Part shown: positions 37,365 through 45,598 of the stretch, piece by piece
Position numbering within the stretch: the first letter of the stretch is position 1
Layout of the letters: each line of letters begins with the position of its first letter
Assembly: GCF_000316575.1 (NCBI RefSeq)
Contig: NC_019682.1
Location: 4,896,001 to 4,960,000 of the forward strand
Reading direction: 5' to 3'
DNA from: Calothrix sp. PCC 7507
Lineage (GTDB): Bacteria; Cyanobacteriota; Cyanobacteriia; Cyanobacteriales; Nostocaceae
DNA length: 64,000 nucleotides
The notes under the pieces: generated by a model
Database searches by the model: none
What the model saw: the letters and a program-made list of their open reading frames with translations, nothing else
What the model was told of the DNA's origin: nothing
Translations under genes and position numbers: made by a program

Positions 37365-37670
37365 TTAGTAGCGTCCAGAGTAGCCGCCGCCGCCGCTTCC
37401 TCGTCTACCGCCACCGCCGCCACCATCTATTTTAGGTTTGGCTTTATTAACTTTCAAGCTACGCCCCATCCATTCAGCGTTATCAAGGGCTTCAATTGCC
37501 TTGGTTTCCTCGGCTTCTGTTTCCATTTCTACAAAGCCAAAACCTCTCACCCGTCCTGTTTCTCGGTCAACAGGTAGTTGAACAGTCTTTACAGTTCCAT
37601 ATTCTGAAAAGACTTGTTTGAGGTCTTCCTCCCTTACTTGGTAGGATAGATTGCCGACATAGATTGACAT
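37365..37670 (-). CDS. RRM RNA-binding protein with Gly-rich tail (cold-inducible Rbp type)
   Basis: 101 residues. One RRM (residues 1-80) has RNP2 IYVGNL and RNP1 RGFGFVEM. The tail is GGGGGGRRGSGGGGYSGRY, as in the cold-induced cyanobacterial Rbp proteins. GGAG lies 7 bases before the ATG. It binds single-stranded RNA and is linked to cold acclimation in Anabaena. It is followed by rpsU. The 350-base upstream gap contains a long hairpin (37835-37882). Confidence 0.92.
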   Translation of the reverse strand: MSIYVGNLSYQVREEDLKQVFSEYGTVKTVQLPVDRETGRVRGFGFVEMETEAEETKAIEALDNAEWMGRSLKVNKAKPKIDGGGGGGRRGSGGGGYSGRY

Positions 37671-37834
37671 GAAATATCTCCAGAATCATGGGGTGTAGAG
37701 ATTTAGATCCGGAGAGGTCTGTAGTACAAGTACAAAAAAAACAAACTGCACAGCCGAATTTAATCTTCCATAGCTACACTAGCATAAATCAGGAGATTAT
37801 ACCGCTAAGACGCTTGTTTGGGCTTGAGTTTTAT

Positions 37835-37882
37835 GTAGACCGTCCACTGTTGACAGTTGACAGTCAACGGTGAACGGTCTAC
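37835..37882. repeat. 22-bp-arm hairpin between Hlip and rbp
   Basis: GTAGACCGTCCACTGTTGAC... (37835-37856) pairs with 37861-37882 with about three mismatches and a TTGA loop. There is no T-run on either side. It lies between the Hlip stop and the rbp start, in a stretch otherwise without genes. Confidence 0.75.
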
Positions 37883-38021
37883 ACGATGAAATATGCAACT
37901 TAAATGCCGCAGTCGCTTATACATAAAAAATTTTCCTCACTACACAAGTGGTAGTAGGAAAATATTTAGCGATTGATGTCAATATCCCCACCCACGAGGC
38001 GATAGGGATCTTATTAATACG

Positions 38022-38201
38022 TTATAGAATGCCCCAAAAGTGTAGGAAGCCTTGACCAGAGAACAATTCCAACAGAATGGCAGATAAAAAACCAATCATT
38101 GCAAAACGACCATTCCAGTTTTCGCTTTGAGAAGTGAATCCCCAACGCAAAGCGTTGGGATCTTCTGAAACTAAAGGCGCAGTCTTTTTTGCATCTGGCA
38201 T
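38022..38201 (-). CDS. High-light-inducible protein (Hlip)
   Basis: 59 residues from ATG 38201 (GGAG 8 bases upstream); an ATG 30 bases earlier adds a non-conserved leader. It has one membrane helix with the chlorophyll-binding motif [16 protein letters not shown], the first/third-helix signature of LHC proteins. The N-terminus is short and soluble. It protects photosystem assembly under excess light. A cluster of nested palindromes about 245 bases upstream may control it. Confidence 0.93.
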   Translation of the reverse strand: MPDAKKTAPLVSEDPNALRWGFTSQSENWNGRFAMIGFLSAILLELFSGQGFLHFWGIL

Positions 38202-38444
38202 AAGTAATACTCCAAGTTTCTGTGTTGTCACAGGTGCTGGTTTATGTAAATAAATGTAACATATTTTTAAGTGATTGCAACATTTAGTTGAGTAAATAGG
38301 AGCCTAGGTCAAATTACATGGAGTTTTTGGGCACGGCGCGGGGAGCAGGGGGCAGATATCAAGGGTAGGTTTTTCAGATTTGACCAATTTTTTGGGTTTT
38401 AAAACCCAAATCATCATCTGAAACCTTAAAACTTCGTTTAATAA

Positions 38445-38469
38445 TTGAGAATATTCTCAATTGAGAATA
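38445..38469. promoter_or_regulatory. Overlapping perfect palindromes (TTGAGAAT half-sites), possible operator
   Basis: TTGAGAATATTCTCAA (38445-38460) and TATTCTCAATTGAGAATA (38452-38469) are both perfect and share a half-site, giving three alternating TTGAGAAT/ATTCTCAA units. Repeated half-sites of this shape are seen at metal- or peroxide-responsive Fur-type operators. The assignment is inference. The nearest plausible target is the Hlip gene. Confidence 0.5.
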
Positions 38470-38728
38470 CTACTGTAAAATTCAGCTAGGAATAATGCCG
38501 GAAAGTAAATCCTTCCCGTTTTTGCCCCAGTTTGTATATGAGTTACTATCTAAAATTGTGGTTTCACTAACACTTCTGCCATATAAACTCTCACTTGAAT
38601 CGTTTTAATCTCCGTCTTCCGTAAGGCTTGTGGCAGAGTGCAAGTGAGAACAATTCTCTAAAGAAGTAACCCAAACCCAAGAAATCAGGGGTGATATAGG
38701 ATTCCTATTTGAATTCTGAACAGATACG

Positions 38729-38878
38729 TAGTAGCGCGACAAGGCTAAAATGTTGCAAAAAATTGTAGGTTGGGTTGAGACTTTGCGTTACCCAATACCC
38801 TGATCAATGTTGGGTTACGCTGCGGGAAGACGCCTCCAGCGTCTATCGCGTCTACGCATTGCCTCAACCCAACCTTGT
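38729..38878. repeat. Left part of a MITE-like element (TAGTAGCG...CTAAAATGTTGCA type)
   Basis: It begins TAGTAGCGCGACAAGGCTAA and contains TGTAGGTTGGGTTGAG and GCCTCAACCCAACCT, matching 54984-55130. The matching right end (TAATGCACTATTTTAATC) is found only at 40419-40450, after the IS110 gene. Confidence 0.6.
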
Positions 38879-39095
38879 ATCTTAGAAATAGTAGTAGACC
38901 GTCCCAACCTTGGTCAAAATAGACCGCTTTGTAGCATGGGTCACTACAACAATCTCTTTGACAGAACTCGAACAGTCGCCGGGGTCAAAACTTTAAATAT
39001 TGAGATTTAAAGTATACAGTCCGTATCGGGCAAGGATGAGTGAAATCAAGGGGAGGAATCAAAAACTTCTTGACAAAGTAGTTGAGAGTAAAAAA

Positions 39096-40058
39096 ATGGA
39101 AAACATTGCTCAATGGGTAGGCATTGATGTCAGTAAAGCTACTCTAGATGTTTATATCCGTCCAATGGGTAAAGCATTCTCTGTAGCAAACACAGAAGTA
39201 GAAATATCTCATTTAGTAGAGGAACTCAAATCCGCTAATTTAAATCTGATTGTATTGGAAGCAACAGGAGGGTTAGAAACAGAGCTAGTAATTCAATTAC
39301 AAGCTGCATTTTTACCAGTTGCATTAATCAATCCACGCCAGGGGCGAGATTTTGCTAAAGCTACAGGAAAGCTTGCCAAAACTGATGCTATTGATGCCAA
39401 AATTTTGGCACATTTTGGGGAAGCAATGAAACCCCAAAGATTACCAATTGAATCAGAAACTGCGCGTCAATTGAGCGAATTAATTAGTCGGAGAAGACAA
39501 TTAGTCGAAATGCAGACGGCAGAAAAAAATCGCCGTTCACGCGCTCGTGGAAAAGCATTGGCTGATATTGAAGCTCATATTGAATATCTTGAGCAACGTC
39601 TAAAACAACTCAATCAAGAAATTGAAGAATTGACGCAAAACAATCAACAATGGATTGATAAAATTAATTTACTCAAAACTACTCCAGGCATTGGCCAAGT
39701 AATTTCGACAACTCTGGTTTCGGATTTACCAGAACTGGGTAAGCTAACTGCCAAACAAATCTCGCGTCTAGTTGGCGTTGCACCAATTAATCATGATAGT
39801 GGGCAACACAAAGGTAAGCGTATGATTAATGGTGGTCGCGCCCATGTTCGTGCCACTCTTTATATGGGTGCTGTGGTTGCTATGCGTCATAATCCCGTAA
39901 TCAAAGCTTTTTATGAACGTCTTGTTGAACGTGGTAAATCCAAAAAACTTGCTCTGACCGCTTGCGTTCATAAAATGTTAGTCATTTTAAATGCAATGGT
40001 TCGAGATAATTTGCCTTGGTGCATTTCTGATAACTTTCAACCAATTGTTAACGCGTAA
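39096..40058 (+). CDS. IS110-family transposase
   Basis: I use ATG 39096 (GAGAG about 7 bases upstream) giving 320 residues, the usual size. The N-terminal DEDD domain has WVGIDVSKATLDV, VLEATGG and TDAIDAKILA. The C-terminal transposase_20 domain has LLKTTPGIGQVISTTL and ISRLVGVAPINHDSG with a conserved Ser. IS110 enzymes lack inverted repeats and use a bridge RNA encoded beside the gene. The protein looks intact. It may have inserted into the MITE that flanks it (38729-38878 and 40419-40450). Confidence 0.93.
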   Translation: MENIAQWVGIDVSKATLDVYIRPMGKAFSVANTEVEISHLVEELKSANLNLIVLEATGGLETELVIQLQAAFLPVALINPRQGRDFAKATGKLAKTDAIDAKILAHFGEAMKPQRLPIESETARQLSELISRRRQLVEMQTAEKNRRSRARGKALADIEAHIEYLEQRLKQLNQEIEELTQNNQQWIDKINLLKTTPGIGQVISTTLVSDLPELGKLTAKQISRLVGVAPINHDSGQHKGKRMINGGRAHVRATLYMGAVVAMRHNPVIKAFYERLVERGKSKKLALTACVHKMLVILNAMVRDNLPWCISDNFQPIVNA

Positions 40059-40704
40059 GGCTTGCAAACGTTTTTATACTTTTTATTAGCCTTTGAGCGG
40101 ATGGTATCGCATCTTTACTGATCCGATGTCTACGACGGGCTATTCGGCGTCGCAGCCATGCGAACAATTTTTCATGCTCTTTTTTGCCTCCACGGGAAGT
40201 CCAGCAACTGGGGAAGATTCGGTGGCGTAGCGGAGTGGCTGGTGCGGGCTGCAACTGTCTTGGCTACCAATGTAAAATCTCAATGCCCGTACCAGCCACC
40301 ACCGAATCTAGCGCAGCGTTCCCCAGTTGCGTCAATGTTCACAGTCCCGGTTTTTTGTTAACCTTAGCCGAAGGCTTTGGCGAAGCCATCGCTTGACTTT
40401 TAAGACAGTCGCTACACCTAATGCACTATTTTAATCTAGACAGTCTACTACAAATACCTACTTTTATTCAAAAATCAAACCGAATTCTTATAGTAAGTAT
40501 CTATGTAGAAAGTCTTGATTAAATTAACTCTAAACTTACTATATTTTGACTATAACCCTGTTCTGTCACTCTCCGAAAACATTTGCTATTGTTGAATTCC
40601 AGAGCTTTTGTATAGCAAGCGATCGCACGATTATTTCCTAATCACAAATACAAGACCCATTTTTTTCTAATAGGAAAGGTTGTATTGATTGCCTGATGAG
40701 GCTT
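40059..40704. repeat. Non-coding stretch with a long imperfect inverted repeat
   Basis: Between about 40205 and 40330, CAACTGGGG..GATTCGGTGG..TGGCTGGTGCGGGC is followed by its imperfect reverse complement. The MITE right end lies at 40419-40450. The inverted repeat may be part of the IS110 downstream non-coding region. No gene is supported. Short open frames are products of the repeat. Confidence 0.55.
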
Positions 40705-41076
40705 CTAGCGATTACCCTCCCGGAGAGTGACAAAAGCGGGATAATTAGCGACTAATATAAATAATTTCAGCCATCGAGAACCTAGTAAAATTTCCTGGAT
40801 TTCATCTCCAGCAAATACAGGAATTTCCCACTCTTGACTATCTATTATTACCCTACCAATATAAACATCAAATTCAGTTTCTCCTTGAGCGGTTCTTAAT
40901 TTATTTTGACGGAAAAAAGACCAATCAAGACTTTGTACATCTTGTTTGTTCATGGCTAAAAATTCAATGAATCCTGTATCTAGCATTGTTTCTACAGGAA
41001 AGCTGAAGTCATCGCCTCCAATTAAATCAATTTCAAAGTAAACTTGACCTTTATCTCCAAATCTCCCCTCAATCAT
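40705..41076 (-). CDS. Clan AA (retropepsin-like) aspartic protease
   Basis: 123 residues, a single-domain retropepsin fold. The motif VETMLDTGFIEFLAM supplies the catalytic D-T-G, with a later hydrophobic-hydrophobic-G segment (EILLGSRWL). One domain implies activity as a dimer. It overlaps the upstream hypothetical gene by 4 bases (ATGA). Such pairs are very common in Nostocales genomes and behave like mobile two-gene modules. The substrate is unknown. Confidence 0.85.
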   Translation of the reverse strand: MIEGRFGDKGQVYFEIDLIGGDDFSFPVETMLDTGFIEFLAMNKQDVQSLDWSFFRQNKLRTAQGETEFDVYIGRVIIDSQEWEIPVFAGDEIQEILLGSRWLKLFILVANYPAFVTLREGNR

Positions 41077-41390
41077 ATTCTGCCACTAACTCCGGTTTCA
41101 TTAATGCCAAAAATATGATGAATCACATGAGGATATTTTTCTTTGGCTATTTTACTTGCTACCTCTTGATCCTGATCGATAAAATAATCCCCACTATCAG
41201 GTTCAATGGCAATATACCAATCATAGTATTTATCTAGTATTTCTGGTTTTAAACGCTCAAAAATCACCCAACAACGCTCATAAAATGCCTGTCTTCTGGC
41301 TTTTTCTTGAGCTTTTTGTGCATCTGTCCATTGAATTTCTGGAAATACTCTCCCACGTCTCACTATTCTTTCTGGTGAAGAGTGTGTCAT
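41073..41390 (-). CDS. Small partner protein of the aspartic protease gene
   Basis: The start is ATG 41390, since GAGGT lies 7 bases upstream, giving 105 residues; the 17 residues encoded before it are not needed. The sequence is helical (WTDAQKAQEKARRQAFYERC), then YDWYIAIEPDSGDYFID. Proteins of this shape regularly precede clan AA protease genes in cyanobacteria. The 4-base overlap indicates coupled translation. The role is unknown. Confidence 0.75.
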   Translation of the reverse strand: MTHSSPERIVRRGRVFPEIQWTDAQKAQEKARRQAFYERCWVIFERLKPEILDKYYDWYIAIEPDSGDYFIDQDQEVASKIAKEKYPHVIHHIFGINETGVSGRI

Positions 41391-41433
41391 ATTTTTGACC
41401 TCATGAAAATTTATTGTCCATATCTCATTATAA

Positions 41434-41520
41434 AATGCCAAATGGGAACCAGAAAAACAACGTCTTGCTTGGCAACAGGCAGTAGAGCAAGCTGGTGGTA
41501 AAATTCCTTCCGGTCGTTAG
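41434..41520 (+). pseudogene. Short ParB-like fragment
   Basis: The frame reads KWEPEKQRLAWQQAVEQ then AGGKIPSGR and stops. This resembles a conserved stretch of cyanobacterial ParB-like proteins (W..AVE.AGGKVPS). After the stop, codons to 41600 (TLNDLCRIVQTWIELG) may be more of the same remnant. The match is from memory and is weak. Confidence 0.3.
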
Positions 41521-42203
41521 ACTTTGAATGATCTCTGTAGAATTGTTCAAACTTGGATCGAGTTGGGTAAAGTAGAATCTTCAAAGACCAAAAAGAAGCG
41601 AGATACAAAAATGTTTTTCCATAAGGATTTGGTTTGTCAGCAAGAAGACGTAGAGTTATTTAACAATATTGGACATTTGGATAATCTTGAAGGTCGTTTG
41701 ACTGTTTGGATTACTATCAATCAAACTCCACGAGTTCACTGGGAATTTGAAGCAGGTAGAGGCGAGTATAATTTTGATTCTCTCTCTTTTGATCCACCGC
41801 CAAAAAAATTAACTTCTTGGGATGGTTCAGATCCTCAACTTGTTGTGGAAAAACCAACCTTCACATTTCGGGGTGGACAAAGGCGGCAAAGCAGGGGTTA
41901 TGCAGAGCAAGCTTTATATGGGGATATAAATGCAAATGCTCACTATTTTGATTTCTATTTGCCCAATACAGATTTCTTGAGAGAGGCTACAGGTAGTGAC
42001 CTTGCAGCCATCACTAAAGCTTTAAAATGTGAATCATTTAAAGTGGAGATTGGTCATGATTGGAGTGTTGAACTTTCTACAACCCAAGAAGCTTTAGATT
42101 GGTTGAAGCCAGAAGTCCAAAATAGAGGTTCAATGATCACATTGAAAATTCGCCTCTTCCAGACACAACAACCTTCTACAAAAATTCAAGATTTATTAAG
42201 TAT

Positions 42204-43343
42204 TAGGACTTACGCATTGACGAGGTGGTAAAATAGTGCATTGAAAAAAAGATGTCGTCTACTTTCAAGGTATCGGACAATTAGAGAAATCAGCAAACCC
42301 TCAACAGCACAATGTAATTTAGAGCATTACACCCTGTTCTTGCTATCGGAGCCAAAGCATGGAGGGTGCAGTCGGTTAGCAGAAATCTTGGGAGATGTTT
42401 CACATGATAGTGTGAACAGATTTTTGTTGAGAGAAAGATACGAGCCAAAAGATTTATTCGACATTGTCAGAGAAATAATCAATTTAGAAGGAGGTATTTT
42501 AAGCGTTGATGACACAGTAATAGAAAAGCTATACAGCGAACCAAAATACGCAGAATTAATTGGATATTTTTGGTCAGGGAAATACCATAAGGCGATTAAA
42601 GGATTAAATTTAATCACACTGTATTACAGCGACATACATGGGAATTCAGTCCCAATAAATTACAGAATATATGACAAAAAGGAGGGGAGAACCAAGAACG
42701 ATTATTTCCAAGAAATGCTGATTGAAGTGATTGATTGGGGTGTAAAACCAAGACTAGTGACAGGAGATAGTTGGTACTCAGGAGTAGAAAACTTAAAGTT
42801 TTTAAGAAACCAGAAATTGGGTTTTCTATTTGGTGTTGAGAAGAACAGAACTGTATCTAATGAACCAGGAAAGTATTGCCATGTAAGCAGTTTAGAGCTT
42901 CCTGAGCAAGGGTTAGTCACGCATCTGAGAGAATTTGGATTTATCAAGTTGTTTAGGAAGGACTTCAAAAAAGAAGACTCTAGGCACTATATATTGTATC
43001 TACCAGATAAAGAAGCTCTCCAACAAATAACCAGAAGTGAATTTGTGACAATTCATGATACTCATTGGGGAATTGAAAGTTTTCATAGAGCCATCAAACA
43101 AGTATGTGGAATTTGTCGATTCATGGTTAGAGATAGCCACGCAATCAAAACACATATATTTTGCTCGCTTCAAGCATTTGTTCGTTTAGAAAAAATGCGC
43201 TCTGAAAATATCATTAACAATTGGTATGAAGTCCAAAGGAATCTATTCACAAAAGTTATTCGTGAATATGTTTTGGATAATTTGAGCGCTGTTTGTGCTG
43301 ATTGAATACATAAACTAGTTGTTTCGTCAATGCGTAAGTCCTA
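42204..43343 (+). mobile_element. 1140-bp DDE insertion sequence, copy 2
   Basis: Identical ends to copy 1 (TAGGACTTACGCATTGACGA inverted) and the same length. Flanks are AGTAT at 42199-42203 and AGTAT at 43344-43348. It is opposite in orientation to copy 1, and 8.4 kb lies between the two. Confidence 0.95.
42241..43305 (+). CDS. DDE transposase of the 1140-bp IS, copy 2
   Basis: The protein is identical to that of copy 1 over all 354 residues, with the same TTG start. The three catalytic acidic residues are kept (SVDDTVIEK, TGDSWYSG, GIESFHRAIK). It is intact. No frameshift is present, so both copies could act in trans on each other's ends. Confidence 0.88.
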   Translation: MKKRCRLLSRYRTIREISKPSTAQCNLEHYTLFLLSEPKHGGCSRLAEILGDVSHDSVNRFLLRERYEPKDLFDIVREIINLEGGILSVDDTVIEKLYSEPKYAELIGYFWSGKYHKAIKGLNLITLYYSDIHGNSVPINYRIYDKKEGRTKNDYFQEMLIEVIDWGVKPRLVTGDSWYSGVENLKFLRNQKLGFLFGVEKNRTVSNEPGKYCHVSSLELPEQGLVTHLREFGFIKLFRKDFKKEDSRHYILYLPDKEALQQITRSEFVTIHDTHWGIESFHRAIKQVCGICRFMVRDSHAIKTHIFCSLQAFVRLEKMRSENIINNWYEVQRNLFTKVIREYVLDNLSAVCAD

Positions 43344-44201
43344 AGTATTTCTCTGTCTGACGCTAATAAACTTCTCTCAGATTTATGTTTAATGCTGTCG
43401 TATATAAATGGTGGGTATGTCAAACCAATCTATGCGATTGCAAAGACATTTGTGGACATGGGAATAGATCGCATAGGCATAGAAGATGTAGCCTCATTGG
43501 CTGAGGCTCCTTTAATAGTTCCACAAGAGGAATTAGGACAAGGTTGCATCAGATATTTTGGCATGAAAGACTTATTAGATTTTGTTCAATGCTTTCCAAC
43601 TTTTCAGCGAATGCTGCAAACTCCTCATTGGCGTGAGAAATGGCTTGTACTTCTTGAATGGTATTTTCAAGCAATTCCAAGAGCATTCGGACGTAGAAGA
43701 AATGTTTTGTCACCTGTTATAGCTAATGCGCTTGGGACGTTGTTGGAAAATTTAGCTCGAATTATTTTGGTGGATGAGGAGCAAAATCCTACACAGCGCA
43801 AGATTAATGAGGACTTAAAAGCAAAGGGTCGTATTAAAGCACTTCTCAATCGAATTGGCATATCGGGAGAAGATGCGACCGTAGATTATTTTGTGCATAT
43901 CCGTAATAATTCAACTCATGCTGAAACAAAATCTATTCCATTGTCTGAAACTCAGCAATGGGAAGTGATTCTACGAGCAGTTCAATGGGTAGATGAAATA
44001 ATTTTATGGAGACTAGGTTATGGAGGACAGTATCGAGAGAGAAGCCTAAAGTCAATTCAGGGTATTCAACCGCGCTATAACTTATCTCTCCGCGATCCAA
44101 GTTGGTAAGAATGGTACTAATCAGACACAAATGAGTTTTTGGACTTTGAGTGCTTGAGTTTTATCTGCCATAATTAAACACCAATAAAGTTGTTACCCGC
44201 T

Positions 44202-44340
44202 CAATCATTTCGTCAGATATTGAGCGGGGTGGAATCACTTAGTTGAAATCAGAAAAATCAATGATGTCACTGTGCGAATTTTCACTGGTTGAATGGAAGG
44301 TAACAGAGCGATCGCAACTTCTCTCGCCAGCCTCAGTTTC
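44202..44340. repeat. 139-bp direct repeat, left copy, beside the DUF433 pair
   Basis: Starts CAATCATTTCGTCAGATATT and ends CAGCCTCAGTTTC. It differs from the right copy (45279-45417) at only a few positions. In one frame both copies translate as NHLVEIRKINDV.VRIFTG, so it may be a duplicated gene fragment. Confidence 0.9.
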
Positions 44341-44406
44341 AGGCGCAGCCCATGTTGCGCTCAAGTTAAAATGAAGAGGTAATCTTTTTTAAGAGGAAAG
44401 GTGGTT

Positions 44407-44787
44407 ATGACTTCAGTATCTGATGAACAGGTAGCCATCATCCGTACAGAGCGAGGGCTAACCATCACGGGTACACGCATTAGCCTTTATGATGTGATCG
44501 ATCTCCTGAAGGCTCATTATCCTCCTAAATTAATTCGTGACACGTTCAATCTCACGGATGCACAAATTAATGTAGCATTGTCGTACATTGAGGCAAATCA
44601 GGCTCAAATCGAGGCTGAATACCAGGAAGTTCTTCAAACTAGAGAAGAAATTCGCCAATATTGGGAAGATCGTAACCGCGAACGACTTGCCCGAATTGCG
44701 GCAATGCCGCATAAGCCTGGGCAGGAAGCGATTTGGGCAAAACTTGAGGAGCAGAAAGCGAGACGTAGTGCGGCACAACAGCAATGA
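44407..44787 (+). CDS. DUF433 protein (putative antitoxin)
   Basis: 126 residues from ATG 44407 (AGGA 9 bases upstream); a GTG 6 bases earlier is also possible. The DUF433 core (about 10-75) reads ERGLTITGTRISLYDVIDLLKAHYPPKLIRDTFNLTDAQINVALSY, with a helix-turn-helix-like fold. A charged helix follows. It overlaps the next gene by 4 bases. DUF433 genes are common antitoxin candidates next to PIN-like genes. The pair is flanked by a 139-bp direct repeat. Confidence 0.85.
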   Translation: MTSVSDEQVAIIRTERGLTITGTRISLYDVIDLLKAHYPPKLIRDTFNLTDAQINVALSYIEANQAQIEAEYQEVLQTREEIRQYWEDRNRERLARIAAMPHKPGQEAIWAKLEEQKARRSAAQQQ

Positions 44788-45176
44788 CTTTCTTGGTTGA
44801 CTACAATCTAGACGGCTACGCGCTTATTTTTATCGGTATATTGACAAAATTGGGCTGGATTGAATTCATATCCATCCAATTTGTGACTTTTAGAGAGGTT
44901 GGACTGTTGATGGAAAGTAGCGATCGCGCAGTCTGGCGTTATGCTCAAGAACATCAGATGCTAATCCTTACAGCTAACCGAAATATGAAGGGTGAAGATT
45001 CGCTTGAACAGGTTATGCGTGAGGAGAATACTGACAATTCGTTCCCAGTATTAACAATTGGGAACCTTGATCGCCTTAGTGAAGCTGATTATCGAGAACG
45101 ATGTGTTGACCGCCTTATCGAGATTGCTGTAGACATTGAGCAGTATAAGGGTGTTGGTCGGTTGTTCATTCCATAA
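44784..45176 (+). CDS. DUF5615/PIN-like protein (putative toxin)
   Basis: 130 residues. The N-terminal MTFLVDYNLDGYA supplies the first acidic residue of a PIN-like fold. MLILTANRNMKGED gives the second acidic site and a typical T-x-x strand end, and a helical C-terminus follows. The ATG overlaps the DUF433 stop (ATGA), the usual toxin-antitoxin coupling. Ribonuclease activity is predicted from the fold only. Confidence 0.75.
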   Translation: MTFLVDYNLDGYALIFIGILTKLGWIEFISIQFVTFREVGLLMESSDRAVWRYAQEHQMLILTANRNMKGEDSLEQVMREENTDNSFPVLTIGNLDRLSEADYRERCVDRLIEIAVDIEQYKGVGRLFIP

Positions 45177-45278
45177 ATATTGTTAGTTTCAATTCAGAAT
45201 TAAGGTGATCGCAATTTTATTTGGTGGAAAACGCAGCATAACCTAGCCGTTATACCGTTTCCATAGTTATTTCCTGCC

Positions 45279-45417
45279 CAATCATTTCGTCAGATATTGA
45301 GCGAGGTGGAATCACTTAGTTGAAATCAGAAAAATCAATGATGTCGCTGTGCGAATTTTCACTGGTGGAATGGAAGGTAACAGAGCGATCGCAACTTTTC
45401 TCGCCAGCCTCAGTTTC
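45279..45417. repeat. 139-bp direct repeat, right copy
   Basis: Matches 44202-44340. Recombination between the two would delete the DUF433/PIN-like pair and leave one copy. The open frame that continues to 45576 is not supported by a ribosome binding site. Confidence 0.9.
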
Positions 45418-45531
45418 TTGTCCAGCAAAGGACGGGGCGAATATACTTCGTCAGAGCTTCAGTGCAGACGCTTGCTGCGCTATCGCTCTTGCATTGGAGT
45501 AACAGTCGCTTTCAATAAATATTTTGCTCAC

Positions 45532-45562
45532 AAAAAAACGCAGAAAATAAACTTCCCTGCGT
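45532..45562 (-). terminator. Rho-independent terminator of ilvB
   Basis: Read on the minus strand: ACGCAG (45562-45557), loop, CTGCGT (45543-45538), then a run of seven T. It starts 37 bases after the ilvB stop. Confidence 0.8.
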
Positions 45563-45598
45563 CAAAAAATAATTAACTTCATCCTCAATCACAGCGTT

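Larger units (their letters stand above)
41611..44108 (+). pseudogene. Probable HEPN-domain (ApeA-like) gene split by an insertion sequence
   Basis: The 5' part (from ATG 41611, MFFHKDLVCQQ) encodes about 198 residues of beta-rich sequence. After removing the IS and one AGTAT copy, the frame continues as SLSDANKLLSDLC and then the 3' part to TAA-type stop at 44106-44108, for about 455 residues in all. The C-terminal half is helical and contains R-N-N-S-T-H, the R-x4-H signature of HEPN ribonucleases, in FVHIRNNSTHAE. A beta domain followed by HEPN is the layout of ApeA-type abortive-infection proteins. The family call is inference; the split and in-frame rejoin are direct. Confidence 0.75.

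Noticed and set aside
38807-39010. 67-codon frame upstream of the IS110 gene
   Set aside because: It begins in a MITE and shows no homology; more likely IS110 non-coding sequence.
40158-40396. Overlapping frames downstream of the IS110 gene
   Set aside because: They arise from the imperfect inverted repeat.
45320-45576. Frames in the right 139-bp repeat
   Set aside because: The same text occurs with a stop in the left copy, so it is a repeat or gene fragment, not a gene.
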